Of a DNA stretch of 64,000 nt, positions 22,333 through 33,140 are shown in pieces. How positions within the stretch are numbered: the first letter of the stretch is position 1; each line of letters begins with the position of its first letter. Both the position numbers and the translations under genes were made by a program. The notes under the pieces are model-generated. The model was not told the origin of the DNA. It saw only the letters and a list, made by a program, of their open reading frames with translations, and made no database searches. This stretch comes from Dipteris shenzhenensis (Eukaryota > Polypodiophyta > Polypodiopsida > Gleicheniales), in assembly GCA_047967505.1 (NCBI GenBank), contig CM106539.1. One strand, 5' to 3'.

Positions 22333-23873
22333 CACTCTGAAAAACTGCATACAAAGGATTGGAAAGAGATCAAAGACATGAAGAACATGTTTTTACAAAG
22401 AAAAGGCAATCACAGGGGTGGTAGAAGCCAAATAGAGAAATTTGCAATAAAATGCGATATGAGCAGTTTGGAATTTCAAACAGGTCCACATCGCATTTTG
22501 CTGCAAATTTTTTAAATGAAATGCTGGTGCACTCCTACAGTGATTTCTATGTTTCTCCAACCAAATATAGTATGAATGGAGGTCATTCAAGAAGATCACA
22601 TGCAAATATCACACTTGAAGATCTGCATTCCTTCAGTGATTTCTCTGTCTTGGTTTGAGCCTATGCATTTCCATACAGGATGTAATTTTTCTATTTTAGG
22701 CAAGAAGATTGCAGAGGCTAAGGGGAGTCACAAAACCAGACATGTTCTCATTAAGAAAAGGCAATTACAGAGGTGGAAGAAGCCAAATAGACAAATTTGC
22801 AATAAAATGCGATATGAGCAGTTTGGAATTTCAAACAGGTCCACATCGCATTTTGCTGCAAATTTCTGAAATGACATGCTGGTGAACTTCTACAGTGATT
22901 TCTTTGTCTCTCCAGCCAAATACAGTATGAATGGAGTTTATGCAAGAAGACTACAGCTATGGAAGTCAAAAAACCAGAACATGTTCTCACAAAGAGAAGG
23001 CAATCACAGGGGTGGAAGAAGCCAAATAGAGAAATTTGCAATAAAATGCGATATGAGCAGTTTGGAATTTCAAACAGGTCCACATCGCATTTTGCTGCAA
23101 ATTTTCTAAATGACATGCTGGTGCACTCCTACAGTGATTTCTATGTTTCTCCAACCAAATACAGTATGAATGGAGGTTAGGCAAGAAGATCACATGCAAA
23201 TATCACACTTGAAGATCTGCTTTCCTACAGTGATTTCTTTGTCTTGGTTTGAGTCTATGCATTTCCATACAGTATGTTTTTTTTCTATTTTAGGCAAAAA
23301 GATTGCAGAGACTAAGGGGAGAACCCATTGTTCCTGACCTGGAGTCTATCTATGGATGTGCTGTGCTGCTGAGGAGTAATCTGTGCTGAGGATGATTCTG
23401 TGCTGCTGGACAAGATGCTGATGCTGCAGAGTATGGAGGTAGGGAGGCAAGAGGGCAGAGACTGGAGGGCAAGAGTTCTAAAACAGGATACCACAAAGAA
23501 GTGCAAAATGAATTAAAGAATCACTAAATCCCACACGTGTGGAATCTAGTCGTTTTTCACACGTGTGGATGGGACCCAGATCTCTTGGAGTTTGAAATCT
23601 GGCACGTGTGAAAGTACACTTTATTCCTTGGAACTTGTGCCATTCATTATTTCATCATGAATACCACAACCACTTTTCCCTCCCCTGGATTCCAATCTCT
23701 CATCCCTGCCACGACTCTCTCCTGATCCTTTCTCTCTGATTCTTTCCTGCCCAGCACACTCCATCCAGATTGCAGCCTGCCTGAAGACAGTACTGCCAGA
23801 TCTCCAGGTTACCTAGAGTGCAAGGTTCAAGCTAGAGAAAGAGCAGGAGATTTACCAGTGCAACTCAATCAGC
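22333..23873. promoter_or_regulatory. Divergent intergenic region between genes B and C
   Basis: This 1.5-kb gap separates the starts of genes B and C. It presumably holds both promoters and the 5' UTR exon of B (acceptor just upstream of its ATG). It contains three palindrome-bearing tandem units (22,385-23,290) and a pair of CACACGTGTGG motifs near 23,533 and 23,558, which are perfect CACGTG E-box/G-box cores. Another GGCACGTGTG is near 23,602. No further gene is seen. Confidence 0.5.
22385..23290. repeat. Tandem units each carrying a 73-bp palindrome (P1-P3)
   Basis: Three units of about 240-355 bp share AAAGGCAATCACAGGGGTGG, a palindrome, and CTACAGTGATTTCTATGTTTC. The palindromes lie at about 22,438-22,510, 22,793-22,865 and 23,033-23,105. 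Each has outer arms AAATTTGCAATAAAATGCGA and its inverse-like TCGCATTTTGCTGCAAATTT, with an inner AGTTTGGAATTTCAAAC. The small differences between left and right arms are the same in all three, so the unit was copied as a whole. Confidence 0.9.
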
Positions 23874-26514
23874 ATGGAAAAGGAAAAAAAAGGTCAGAGT
23901 TCTAGTTTGGTTTCAATGTTTTTCAACATTTATTTCTTCCATCCATTGGATTTTTTATGTCCCAATGTCTTCACTCAGCTCCATCCTTCTTCCACAATCC
24001 TTCTTCCACAATGTGGTAAATCACCCAAAAATTAGATTGTAGGTTGATATGAACAGAAACAAGAAATTTGCAACAAAATGCGAGGAGAGTGGTTTGGAAT
24101 TCTCTAAACAGCCCATATCGCATTTTGCTGCAAATTCCTGTTGTGGACTCCTTGCTCATGAAAATTTTCATTCATTCCATTTTTTCTCTTGCATATGAGA
24201 GCATAGTGTCCAGGAATCACTGAAATGAAGCAAGTGCTTGATTTGACATGCACATGAACAGAACTTGAGAATTTGCAACAAAATGCGAGGAGAGTGGTTT
24301 ATAGTTCTCTAAACAGCCCATATCGCATTTTGCTGCAAATTCCTGTTGTTGACACATTCCTCATGAATAGTATCACTCATTCCATTATTTCTCTTGCATG
24401 TGAGATCATAGTGTCCAGGAATCACTGAGATGAACCAAGTTCTTGATTTGACATGCACATGACCAGAATTTGAGAATTTGCAACAAAATGCGAGGAGAGT
24501 GGTTTACAATTCTCTAAACAGCCCATATCGCATTTTGCTGCAAATTCCTGTGTATTATTTGTTTCTCACTTCTACCTATTAATTTGCTACCTTTAGCCCT
24601 GTGGAGATCTTCCTTGATGATGAGAAATGTTTTTGTTTTGGAACAGCTGTTTCCCAGGCCCCACCTTTCAAGAGGAAGCTGGACTTTTCTGCTGCTATAA
24701 TAAAACCTCAGCAATCACCAGGTGAGTGATGAGATGTCATGAAGGAATTATCTGGTGATATACAATGCATTCACTGATTGCATATGTCAGCATATAGAAT
24801 TTATAGTATATAAGTTTTTGAACAGGCAAAAAGAAGAGGCTAGAGCAGAGTGCTGATTCTTCCATCAAAAAACAAATGGAACCAGAAGAGGACAGTTCTC
24901 CAGATTTGCTCCTATTTGAGTTTCTTCACAAATGCAAGGCTCAGAGTAACTTCCATTTATACCACAGTATATTCAACATGGAGTTCTCAATGAGCTCTGT
25001 ACTGGAGCAACACAAAGATTTTCTTTCAGACTATTGGGATGCCTTCAAAGAACTGACAGAGGCAGGAAGAATTGTGGGAGGTGAAAAGGTTTTTGTGCAC
25101 ATTAATCATATTGTCTCCAATGACAGGCTGAGGTACCATGTGAGCAGAAGATTTGACAGCCTGCCTGATCACTATAAATTCAACTGTACTTTGCACACCA
25201 GAAAGTGCAGAGTGCTGGAGGAGAGCATGGCATTTCTCATGTACATTGTCTTCAGTCAGGAGTCTTTGGATGAACAAGGGCAGGAAACAGAAGAAGAAGA
25301 CACATCTGAAGCTTCTGAAAAGGAGGATGTTTCTTTGGGCTCTGAAATGGCAGAGCAAGAAGAAGATATCAACCTTCAGGATGAGGGGCTGCAAGTGGCT
25401 GCTCTTGACCTTGTTCAACTGAGGAATAAAACTCTGAGGGGAGCAGAGCCAGTTGAAGATTTTGATGTTCAGAGCAGCAACTATGCAGTGCCCATGCTTC
25501 CAGGTGTGTTGATTGGTGGAAAGGATTATGTTTTCCTCCATGATATAGAGTGTATGTTTGATTTGAGGGAGGACTATGCCATTTCCCTTATTGCCCAGGC
25601 TTCAAGGCTTGACAAGGAGGTTGGCATAGAGGATGACCAATCACTTCTGGCTTTGGAAACAATGTTTGATCCTGTAGAGGCCCTTTCATTTTGTTTCAAA
25701 GAGGCTGAAAAGTTCCAAGAGCCAGATGAAGCTGCCTTCCAGCTCACACAGGAAGCTATGAATCTCTCAGCTCTATACACAGAAAAGACTAGAGAAGAGG
25801 CTGTACAAGAAGGGAGAGGGATAAATCTTTGGAAAGATGAACTGCTTGTTGCTGATGAAAATGAGAAGGTACTTCAAATCATATACTTTGACTTCTACTT
25901 AAATTTAGTTTTGTAGGTTGTGTATTGTCTCACTCCAATCCTTTGATATGTTGCAGCTACAAATTGAGGATGACACATTCCTCCAGAGATCAAGTGGAAG
26001 CAGGCAGGTTGGGTTTCACAAAATGTCAGGCCTAGCTCATTATATTCATGATCTAGGCAGTGCCAAGATCTTGATTTACCATAGGCAGTTGAGCAACAAT
26101 GGAGAAGCCATTGTTTACTTCCTAAAATGTTTGTCCAGGGCTTTAGGTGGACATGCTCTTTCATGGCAAAAGGAAAAGATCATTTTGATAGAGAGGTTGT
26201 CTGCCATAGATATATTTGGAGATTATGTGAATAAGCAGGCCTCTAGGGCCGCTTACTTTTTGTCTTACACTTCTTATGCATTAGCATGTGGTGTTAAGGA
26301 CCCCAAATATCTGGAGGGCTATGGAAAACACCAGCTTGTAAGGTTTCGAGAGCCACCCATGATCGCATCAGGCCACACAGTCCAAGAAGAGGAACAGGTG
26401 GAGAGAGCTGAAGAAAAGGATAAAGAGACAGTCGACATCAAGCCAATAAAGAAGAAAAAGACTCCAATCAAGATCAAAAAGAGAGTTCCGATGAACAGGC
26501 CCTGGGAGAAATAG
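23874..26514 (+). CDS. Gene C: unrecognised 564-residue nuclear-looking protein
   Basis: Four exons join in frame: 23,874-23,892 (19 nt), 24,647-24,721, 24,826-25,868 and 25,957-26,514, ending in TAG. Without the two short upstream exons the reading would begin at ATG 24,876. I prefer the longer form because its phases fit and it adds nuclear-signal-like PFKRKLDF and SPGKKKRLEQ. The middle has a strongly acidic stretch (GQETEEEDTSEASEKEDV). The C-terminus is very basic (KPIKKKKTPIKIKKRV). Blocks with defined secondary structure include EKVFVHINHIVSNDRL and GGKDYVFLHDIECMFDL. I do not recognise a family or catalytic motif. Intron 1 contains palindromes P4-P6. It is divergent from gene B and convergent with gene D, so it is probably a second accessory or DNA-binding factor of the element. 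Confidence 0.75.
24060..24550. repeat. Tandem units each carrying a 74-bp palindrome (P4-P6)
   Basis: Three units of about 205 bp in intron 1 of gene C carry palindromes at about 24,064-24,137, 24,269-24,342 and 24,473-24,547. The outer arms AATTTGCAACAAAATGCGA and TCGCATTTTGCTGCAAATT match P1-P3 and the core of the 751-bp element. The inner part (GTGGTTTGGAATTCTCTAAAC) differs, so the outer arms are the conserved feature. Confidence 0.9.
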
Positions 26515-26825
26515 GATTTAGTCATCGAATATAGCACAAACATTATATTAAATTTGAACTGATTTGTATATCTGGTATGATCTTGTATAAATGATTAATA
26601 AGTTGATGATGAAATGATTTGTACATTTACATAGAGTGGTGTCGTTAAATATTAAATGAACAATATATTGAAATTGTAAACAAATTGTATTAAGTTCAGA
26701 TCATATGTTTCACATTGAAATTTTTTTCATGCATAACACCAAGAGTCACTTGTTCCACTAAAAAAATTTCTATTGAATGAGTTTGAAAACATGTGGACAT
26801 AACCCCAATAAGTTACAAATGAGTC

Positions 26826-29561
26826 CTATTCATGTTTACTTGTCCATTTATGGTTTCTAAATATCTTCGATTCCCTCCACTGTCTATGTCTCTCTGCTGC
26901 AATTGAATTGTCTAGAGCTTGTCTTCGTCTTTGCTTTTGGGCTAGAAGAAAAGCAAGCTTGATTTTGGAGCTAGCAACTTTTCTTTTAGCATGCAGCCTT
27001 TGTAGTATGCCTCGGTAAAACCATTGGAAGACTTCCTTCAGACTATTCGCCTTCTGACTCCCTCCATAGTGTTGTGTGTGTCTAAAAAATGCATTACGTG
27101 CCATGTAGTGAGACTTCTCCATGCCTTGGGTAGACCAAATAGCTGGGCATCCATACTTTTTGACAAAATAGGGAAGGTGGTTGTATATGATATGCTGTAA
27201 GACATAAGAATGCATAGTAAGTAATAAAAAAAAGAGGATCACACTTAAGTAAAAAAAAAAGACAGAACCTTACCATGTAGTGAGTTATATTGCAGGCTGT
27301 CCACGCGTCTTTCATTGACTTCCCAAAATGTTTAATTGCCTCCTCAAAGTTCTTGTAATCACTCTTTGTCCATGTTACTTTGTCACAGAACATGAAGAGT
27401 TGATCAAGAGACCTCCACACCTCTGCCTTCCTATTTCGTGCTTCCCCATCTGCCTCATGATCTTTCACAGCATTATGGACTTGCTTCCACAATCCATAAT
27501 TAATCTTTGAAACTGCTCTACCTTGCCTTACTTGCTTACTGTGTTTGGGTCGAGACAAGAATCTTCTTGCCTTAACACCACCAATAGAGGGCTTGATTGG
27601 TACCTCCTTGCCATTGGTAGACTTTTTAAAATCCTTTGTGATTCGAACATCTCCTCCATGCAGACCTATATCGGATAACACTTTTTCCAATGCTTGAAGA
27701 GCATCCTTTCTATTTTTTTCGGGACGGAGTTTCCAAGCAAATCCAATATATAAAAATACCAATTTCTCAATAATTCGACATAGACCATGCAATGTGCAGA
27801 TGTGAACATTACATAGTGGAATGTCCAGAATGGCCTTGAAGTCAGGGTCAACTTTATCTCTATTAGGTGCTCTCTTCCACCATTTTGAATCCATTACTTG
27901 AGCTGATTCTTTGTAGTAAAGACAAGGAGACTTTGAGTTGCCTCCTTTACTAATGTTATACATGCACTTAAGTGTTTTAAGATCCCCGGCCATGTGCCAC
28001 TCTACTTGAAAATCACCTTTTCCTGCAACATGGAGATTCTCGCCTTGCACTTGTCTTTTGATTATTGTTGGTATTTCCGTGTGATGAAACACCCAATCTA
28101 GTGTTTCATGGTCTTCGGTCTTCACCTGCGAGATTATAGAAAACAAAAGTATTACTATATCAGATTTGAAAACAATGACCAAAATCAAGTATAAAACAGC
28201 CCATGATCATACCTGGAACGAGCCTAACCACCATATGTGTTTCTCTGACTGCACACTAAAATACTTCGAACTCGCTTCAGTCAATGATGTATCAATCGCT
28301 CCATTCATCAATGTAATAGTAACTCTTTCCATTTTCTTTTCCTTTACAACCTCACACTCATCCAGTTTGATAACAAATTTCAAAATGCCTTTGCACTCCT
28401 CAAATGTTATTCCATAAAACTCGACCATTCTTTTTTGAAGTTGTTGCAGATCTAAAAATATATTGTTCCAAGGATCATACACAGTGGTTCCTTTAACACC
28501 ATGAAATATTTCTTCAATATGGATATACTGCCCAATAAATTCATCTATACTTTCATTCAAATGACCTCTTATCCTCCACACGGTTGCTGGATTTGGCAGT
28601 AAAACTCGTTTAATCCTTTGATCTTTCACAGTTGAGGATATCGCATGAAAAATCGAACTATATCCCTTCCTGCTAACTCCACTAACATCAAGAGCCTCTT
28701 GGATTATAGTGCCATCAACTTGATTATTGGATACAAAGTCCTCTACAACATTGCGTTTGACTGTTTTGTATTTTTTTCCCTCAATCAAACCTTTTGCTAC
28801 ATCGCAAGAAAGCAATCCTTTCATTTGTTTAACAGGAAGAATTTTCGGGTCCATATTTTCTTTTGTAGGCTCCAATAATTTCCTGTAATAACAACATTAT
28901 ATGACTATATTATTCAGCACCTCCATTCTTATTTTGCGACAATCAACGAAATAGATATAGTCTGGAAGAGAGCCTTTTTGAGTATACAAAATGATAAATT
29001 TCAATCTAACCTTGCTTCCTGAATTCGTCGCTTGCATCCACCAGTCCCAGCCTTCAAATTTGCAATGTTTTTAATCTTCCTGCTACGTTGTCTGTCTCCA
29101 AGCACGGTTCTCTTCTTTCTTGCTCTTGTCAATTCTTTTTTACTCTTTGAATGCTCCTCGATTTCATTCTGCAACTGCTGCTCCAATTTTGCACGAATGG
29201 CTATCTCCTCCATCTTGGCCCCCTTTTCTTGTAGGTACATCATTTTATACGTTTCCGCAAATGCAGATTGCGCTGAAATATAACCAAGAAGTCCATTTTG
29301 TCCATCGCCGGCAAACCTCAGTAATGTGGTGGGATTGACAAATGGAGGTGTAGAGTTTTTTACTTGACATTTTGGATATATGCTTCCGTCGCACCATAAG
29401 TCAATATGTTGAAGCCCTTCTCTTCTCATATTTTCCCGCTGTTGAGCATTCAGCACTGTATCCTTTCGTCTTTTTTGTGCTGGAGCATATTGTTCTTCCA
29501 AGTCGATGTGAAGATGGTGTAATCGCTTCTTCTCAGATAGTGACTCACTAGTATCGGCCAT
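26826..29561 (-). CDS. Gene D: candidate DDE transposase of the 11.7-kb element
   Basis: Four exons (29,561-29,011, 28,882-28,213, 28,125-27,274, 27,194-26,826) join in frame to 813 residues. The N-terminal 180 residues include HIDLWCDGSIYP and a coiled-coil-like basic stretch (KSKKELTRARKKRTV). A catalytic RNase H-like core is suggested by FVIKLDECEV (D358 at the end of a strand), WHMAGDLKTLKCMYN (D455), a Cys/His insertion (CLYY near 475, HICTLH at 515-520) and STQGMEKSHYMARNAFF (E717). The D-D-E order with a long insertion before the Glu resembles hAT-, Transib- or KDZ-type enzymes, but I cannot assign one. A broken homologue at 39,907-42,185 keeps the same blocks and has CLYC where this copy has CLYY, so one putative zinc ligand may be lost here. 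The start codon choice is tentative. Confidence 0.72.
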
Positions 29562-29930
29562 TTTTTGTGCTCCTCAGGTTGCGAAGTTTGTTTTTCAATC
29601 TCATAGTCGTTTTGTAACATGAATCGTGGAAGTGTGGCGGTATCCATGTGAATATTTTGAAAACTTGCAATCACTAAGTTCAGTGATGGACTCTTAATGA
29701 AAGACCTGCACACGTCGGCCAAAGAGATGCGGAATCTTTGGTAAACAAAAAAAAATCTAAGAGGATATTTAATACAAAATCGTGTTAGTCAGACAAAATA
29801 TTATCTTATTCCTTTTTGAATTGACAGTTCTGTAGTCCTTACTGACAAATCTGAGCCACGTTTCCATATTTTACTATTTTTGAGGTCTTTTAGGAGAGAA
29901 ATAAATCAAAAAATAGTGAATTTCTTACAG

Positions 29931-29962
29931 GGCCCCAAAATGAGTTCCCTTTTTCCCTAATG
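29931..29962 (-). repeat. Right terminal inverted repeat of the 11.7-kb element
   Basis: Reads, on the minus strand, CATTAGGGAAAAAGGGAACT and ends TTGGGGCC, with two differences from the left repeat. The inner neighbour CCTGTAAGAAATTCACTATT is shared with the small element's left end. Confidence 0.92.
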
Positions 29963-30597
29963 TCTACGAAAGACTTCTCACCTCCTGCTCTTTTACAACC
30001 TCCCTTCCTCTTCATCCTATCTATTCACCTTCTTATTTTTGTCCCTCTTTATTCCGCTCCCTCTCACCCTTTTGATGGAAAAAAGGACCATGGTTCCTTC
30101 CAACTTTCGTTTGATCATCGTCACCTCTTCATCCCTTGTTTCTACCCCTTCGGTGCCCTCCCCATCTTTAACACTAGTACTTCTTCATCCCCACTAGCAT
30201 CTTCTTTGGCCCTCGTGTGCTCACCACCTCTCGATGATTTCTTGTTGCCTTCCAGTACCTTGCCCTCATCGCTCGATTCATGGTGTGCCTGTTGGATACT
30301 TCTAATCCTATAAGCTGTAGAAAATACCATTCTTTCTCTCCCATCCCCGCCTTTCCTGCTCATGAAAAACTAATTTTTAGAATTTAGAGTTAATTTCTGC
30401 ATTAGTTTTGAGGGAGCTTACAAAGAGTTAGTTTGTGCAATGTTTAGATAATAGAGAACGTTTTTCAATTACACTATTCTGAAAAAAAAAATTTCCAGTT
30501 GTGCCAGCTATTTCTGTATTCGTCTTTTGAGGGAGCTTACAAAGAGTTAGTTTGTGCAACATTCAGATAACAGAGAACGTTTTTCAATTACACTATT
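29963..30597. other. Right flank of the 11.7-kb element, with a roughly 118-bp duplication
   Basis: No recognisable gene. A unit containing TTGAGGGAGCTTACAAAGAG and GAGAACGTTTTTCAATTACA occurs at about 30,395-30,512 and again at about 30,513-30,628. The Ser/Pro-rich open frame at 29,960-30,313 is low complexity. The 5' end of the Helentron may lie here, but I could not find a defined terminus. Confidence 0.45.
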
Positions 30598-31648
30598 TTG
30601 AAAAAAAAAAATCCAGCTGTGCTAGCTATTTCAGCATGCTCTTGCATGGGAAAGAGCACATCCCCACCCACTCCAAAGTCTATGCCTATTGTATTGGCTT
30701 CCTTGAGCAAGCCCCTAAAAGTGAACTTGCTTAAAAACTCAGCAATCAAAAAGAGCCCACACCAATCATTGAAGCATTCATTTCAAGAGGTAGCCCAAGA
30801 GGCCTACCCTCAAGGTATGTGATGATCTTTGTATTTTGCCTTAAGTTCATTTGGTTTGTATTACTTTTAATGTACTTGTGTTTTTTCTTTCTTAACAGTG
30901 AAGAAACTAGTTTGCAAGCATCCAGAGTATTTTAGGTTTAGGTCTATAATCACGTCTCATGTGCATCGAAATTCTAGAAAAGTGAAACATGAGATGAGAT
31001 CGCAAGAGATAGACTCTAGTCCTAAAGTTCCCATTGAAGAAGTTATAAACATTGAATCAGATTGATGGGAAATTTCTTGAAGGCAAAAGGGACTATTTGT
31101 GTTTTTTATTTCACCATTCTAGCTAAAGTTCCAGAGGGCTCAACAAGGGATGCTTTAAAAGCTACCTTTATTAGCCAAGTGGGGAGGTTGGGATACGGAA
31201 CTAAGGTACTATTCTTAGCTTGCATTGCTAATTTGTTTGAAAAGAAAACTACATCTAACATCATCTCATTTGGAATTTGTAGGTGTTTGGTATTTTGCAC
31301 TTTACTAATATCAACGCTGACTTAACTGAGCACATTTGTGAGACTTGCGGAGGAACTTGAGTTAGTAGAGACCCACTTAAGCCTTACTGCTTCACATGCA
31401 AAGGCCCTCAAAGTATCAAGGAGGTTCCTTGTCTCATAGGAGATTTTGTGCAATGTGGAGGCGAACAAGTACTAGTCCACATTAGAGGCCAATATGTTGA
31501 CATCGTTCTTGGTCTATCTTATCCATTTGTACAATTGTATGATCAAGATTTGATGTTCGCACGCATCAAGCTCAAAACAACCAAACCTAGTGGGAGCTTC
31601 ACTGTGAATAGCTCTAGATTTGTAATTGCATTTGAACCAAATGCATGA
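30598..31648 (+). pseudogene. OB-fold / RPA-like protein of the Helentron
   Basis: Fragments separated by likely introns (30,814/30,899 and about 31,206/31,283) end in a segment with ICETCGG, then YCFTCKG, then DFVQCGGEQVLVHIRGQYVD. The CxxC...CxxC pair followed by a strand-rich block is like the zinc ribbon plus OB fold of replication protein A large-subunit relatives that Helitrons often carry. Stops at about 31,066 and 31,361 break the frame. Such proteins bind single-stranded DNA. The identification is moderate because no long match is visible. Confidence 0.45.
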
Positions 31649-31796
31649 TCACATTACATTTCATTGCAATTCAGCTTGATAAATTTGTCTCCATCATTGT
31701 TTTTGTGTATGTTGGTATTAATCGAAATTGAAATAGTTGCAATTGTCCTTTAAAAAAGTGTATTTCTTAATTCTTTTCATTTGAAAGATTTTAAAG

Positions 31797-33140
31797 ATGA
31801 ACTTAAGTGAACTTCTTCAACAAAAAAATTTGAGTGACACACCAACTTTCTTTGTGGCAAATCAAAATAACACAAATATTCTCATGTGTCTTCTACATTT
31901 CTTTCCAAATCTTTTGTATGAACAACTTGTGAACACCATGTATGAAAACATTGCTAGGACATGGCAAACATCAAATACTCCATGGCACATGTTTGCTAAT
32001 ATTAAAAAAGACTTTTTCACACTTGAAAGTGTTGAACATTTTTCTATTAATTCTGCCTCATCTTGGGCATTGCTTGTCGACATTCTTGAGTGCTTCCACA
32101 AAATATTCGGCCCTGCTTTTACTTTATTCACATACAATGGAAACAAACTATCAAAAAACAAGGCAATAGGCAAGAACAAAAAAACAAATACATATACGTT
32201 GCTTTTAAATGAAATGCATAGTCCTTGCACAATTGTCCCATTAAGTCATTTACATAGAAAAGGTACTTATGAATTATGGTCATTTGAAGAAAATAATGAA
32301 ATTCAACAACTTGTTAGGCAAAACCCTTGCCTTCCTGCGAGAGAAATAGCATTTTTGTTCTCAGACAAATATGAAGTTGTCAAACACAAAAAAGAGTCAA
32401 TCATTAGAAAAATTTATAAAGTGCGTGCACTTATTCTCCAACCTATCGACAATGCACAAATATCAGCTTCATTAATCCAACCTTCAATAGTTGGAAAAGA
32501 AGCTTTATGCCATAAGAGAAAGAGAAAACATGTTTCATATGAAGATCAATATTTCAAGAAAGTCTTAGACACTCCCACTTTTTCATGCAGATGTTGTTGT
32601 TGTCTTAAATTTCGGAGCAAGATAAAGAAACTTAAAACGGATTTAGTAATTTTTCTCCAATCCAATGAGATAAATTTAGCCCTCCAACCATCAAACAATC
32701 TTGTATGCAAACTTTGCTACAAAGATATTAAACAAAGAAAGATTCCTTTTCTATCTTTCAAAAATATGCAAATCAGTAGAAAAAAGACATTCACAAATGA
32801 TCTCAATGATATTGAAGCACGGTTTTTATCAATCAGAATACCTTTTGCACAAATTCGAGAGCTTTCCTATGAAGGGCAATATGGATTACATGGGAGTGTT
32901 GTGAATGTTTTTGCTGATGTTGACAGAGCAGCACAAGTGTTGCCAAGGTTCTTGAATGACCATGACACAGTTGCTGTTGCACTTAAGCATAAACTCTCAT
33001 TTAAACATAATTATATTAGTGGTATCGTACCATCGATATTTACAATGCTAGCATTGAACGAGTTGTTATTGACACCACTATACAAAGAAAATAATATCTG
33101 TATTAACCACCTTTGGGAAAAACATGTGCGAATTGTTTAA
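31797..33140 (+). pseudogene. Helentron Rep protein, N-terminal part
   Basis: A 447-codon open stretch carries a Cys-rich block (FSCRCCCCLKF, CKLCYKDI), then EARFLSIRIPFAQIRELSYEG and GQYGLHGSVVNVFADVDRAA. This matches the conserved region upstream of Rep in Helentron and Helitron proteins of animals and fungi (the type called DUF6570). It ends in a stop at 33,138-33,140 and coding sense continues downstream, so it is a broken piece of one large protein. Confidence 0.75.

Larger units (their letters stand above)
18223..29962. mobile_element. 11.7-kb element with inverted ends and four intron-bearing genes
   Basis: The element is bounded by 32-bp inverted repeats that differ at two positions (18,223-18,254 and 29,931-29,962). 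Flanks are GCCTCCC on the left and TCTACG on the right, with no shared target duplication. It holds gene A (+, 18,714-20,153), gene B (-, 20,238-22,332), gene C (+, 23,874-26,514) and gene D (-, 26,826-29,561). A and B converge, B and C diverge around a palindrome array, and C and D converge. All assembled genes splice in frame without internal stops, unlike most other elements here, so it is probably young. The second copy of its ends at 5,166-5,916 shows the ends are mobile. I see no DNA polymerase B or capsid gene, so it is not a Polinton. C48 proteases also occur in several other DNA transposon groups, but I cannot place this one in a named superfamily. Confidence 0.88.

Noticed and set aside
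22385-24550. CRISPR-like array
   Set aside because: The palindromic units are few, long and unevenly spaced, the intervening sequence is itself repeated, and the genome is eukaryotic.
18223-29962. Polinton/Maverick or endogenous virus
   Set aside because: A C48 protease is present, but no protein-primed DNA polymerase, packaging ATPase or capsid gene was seen, and the ends are short.
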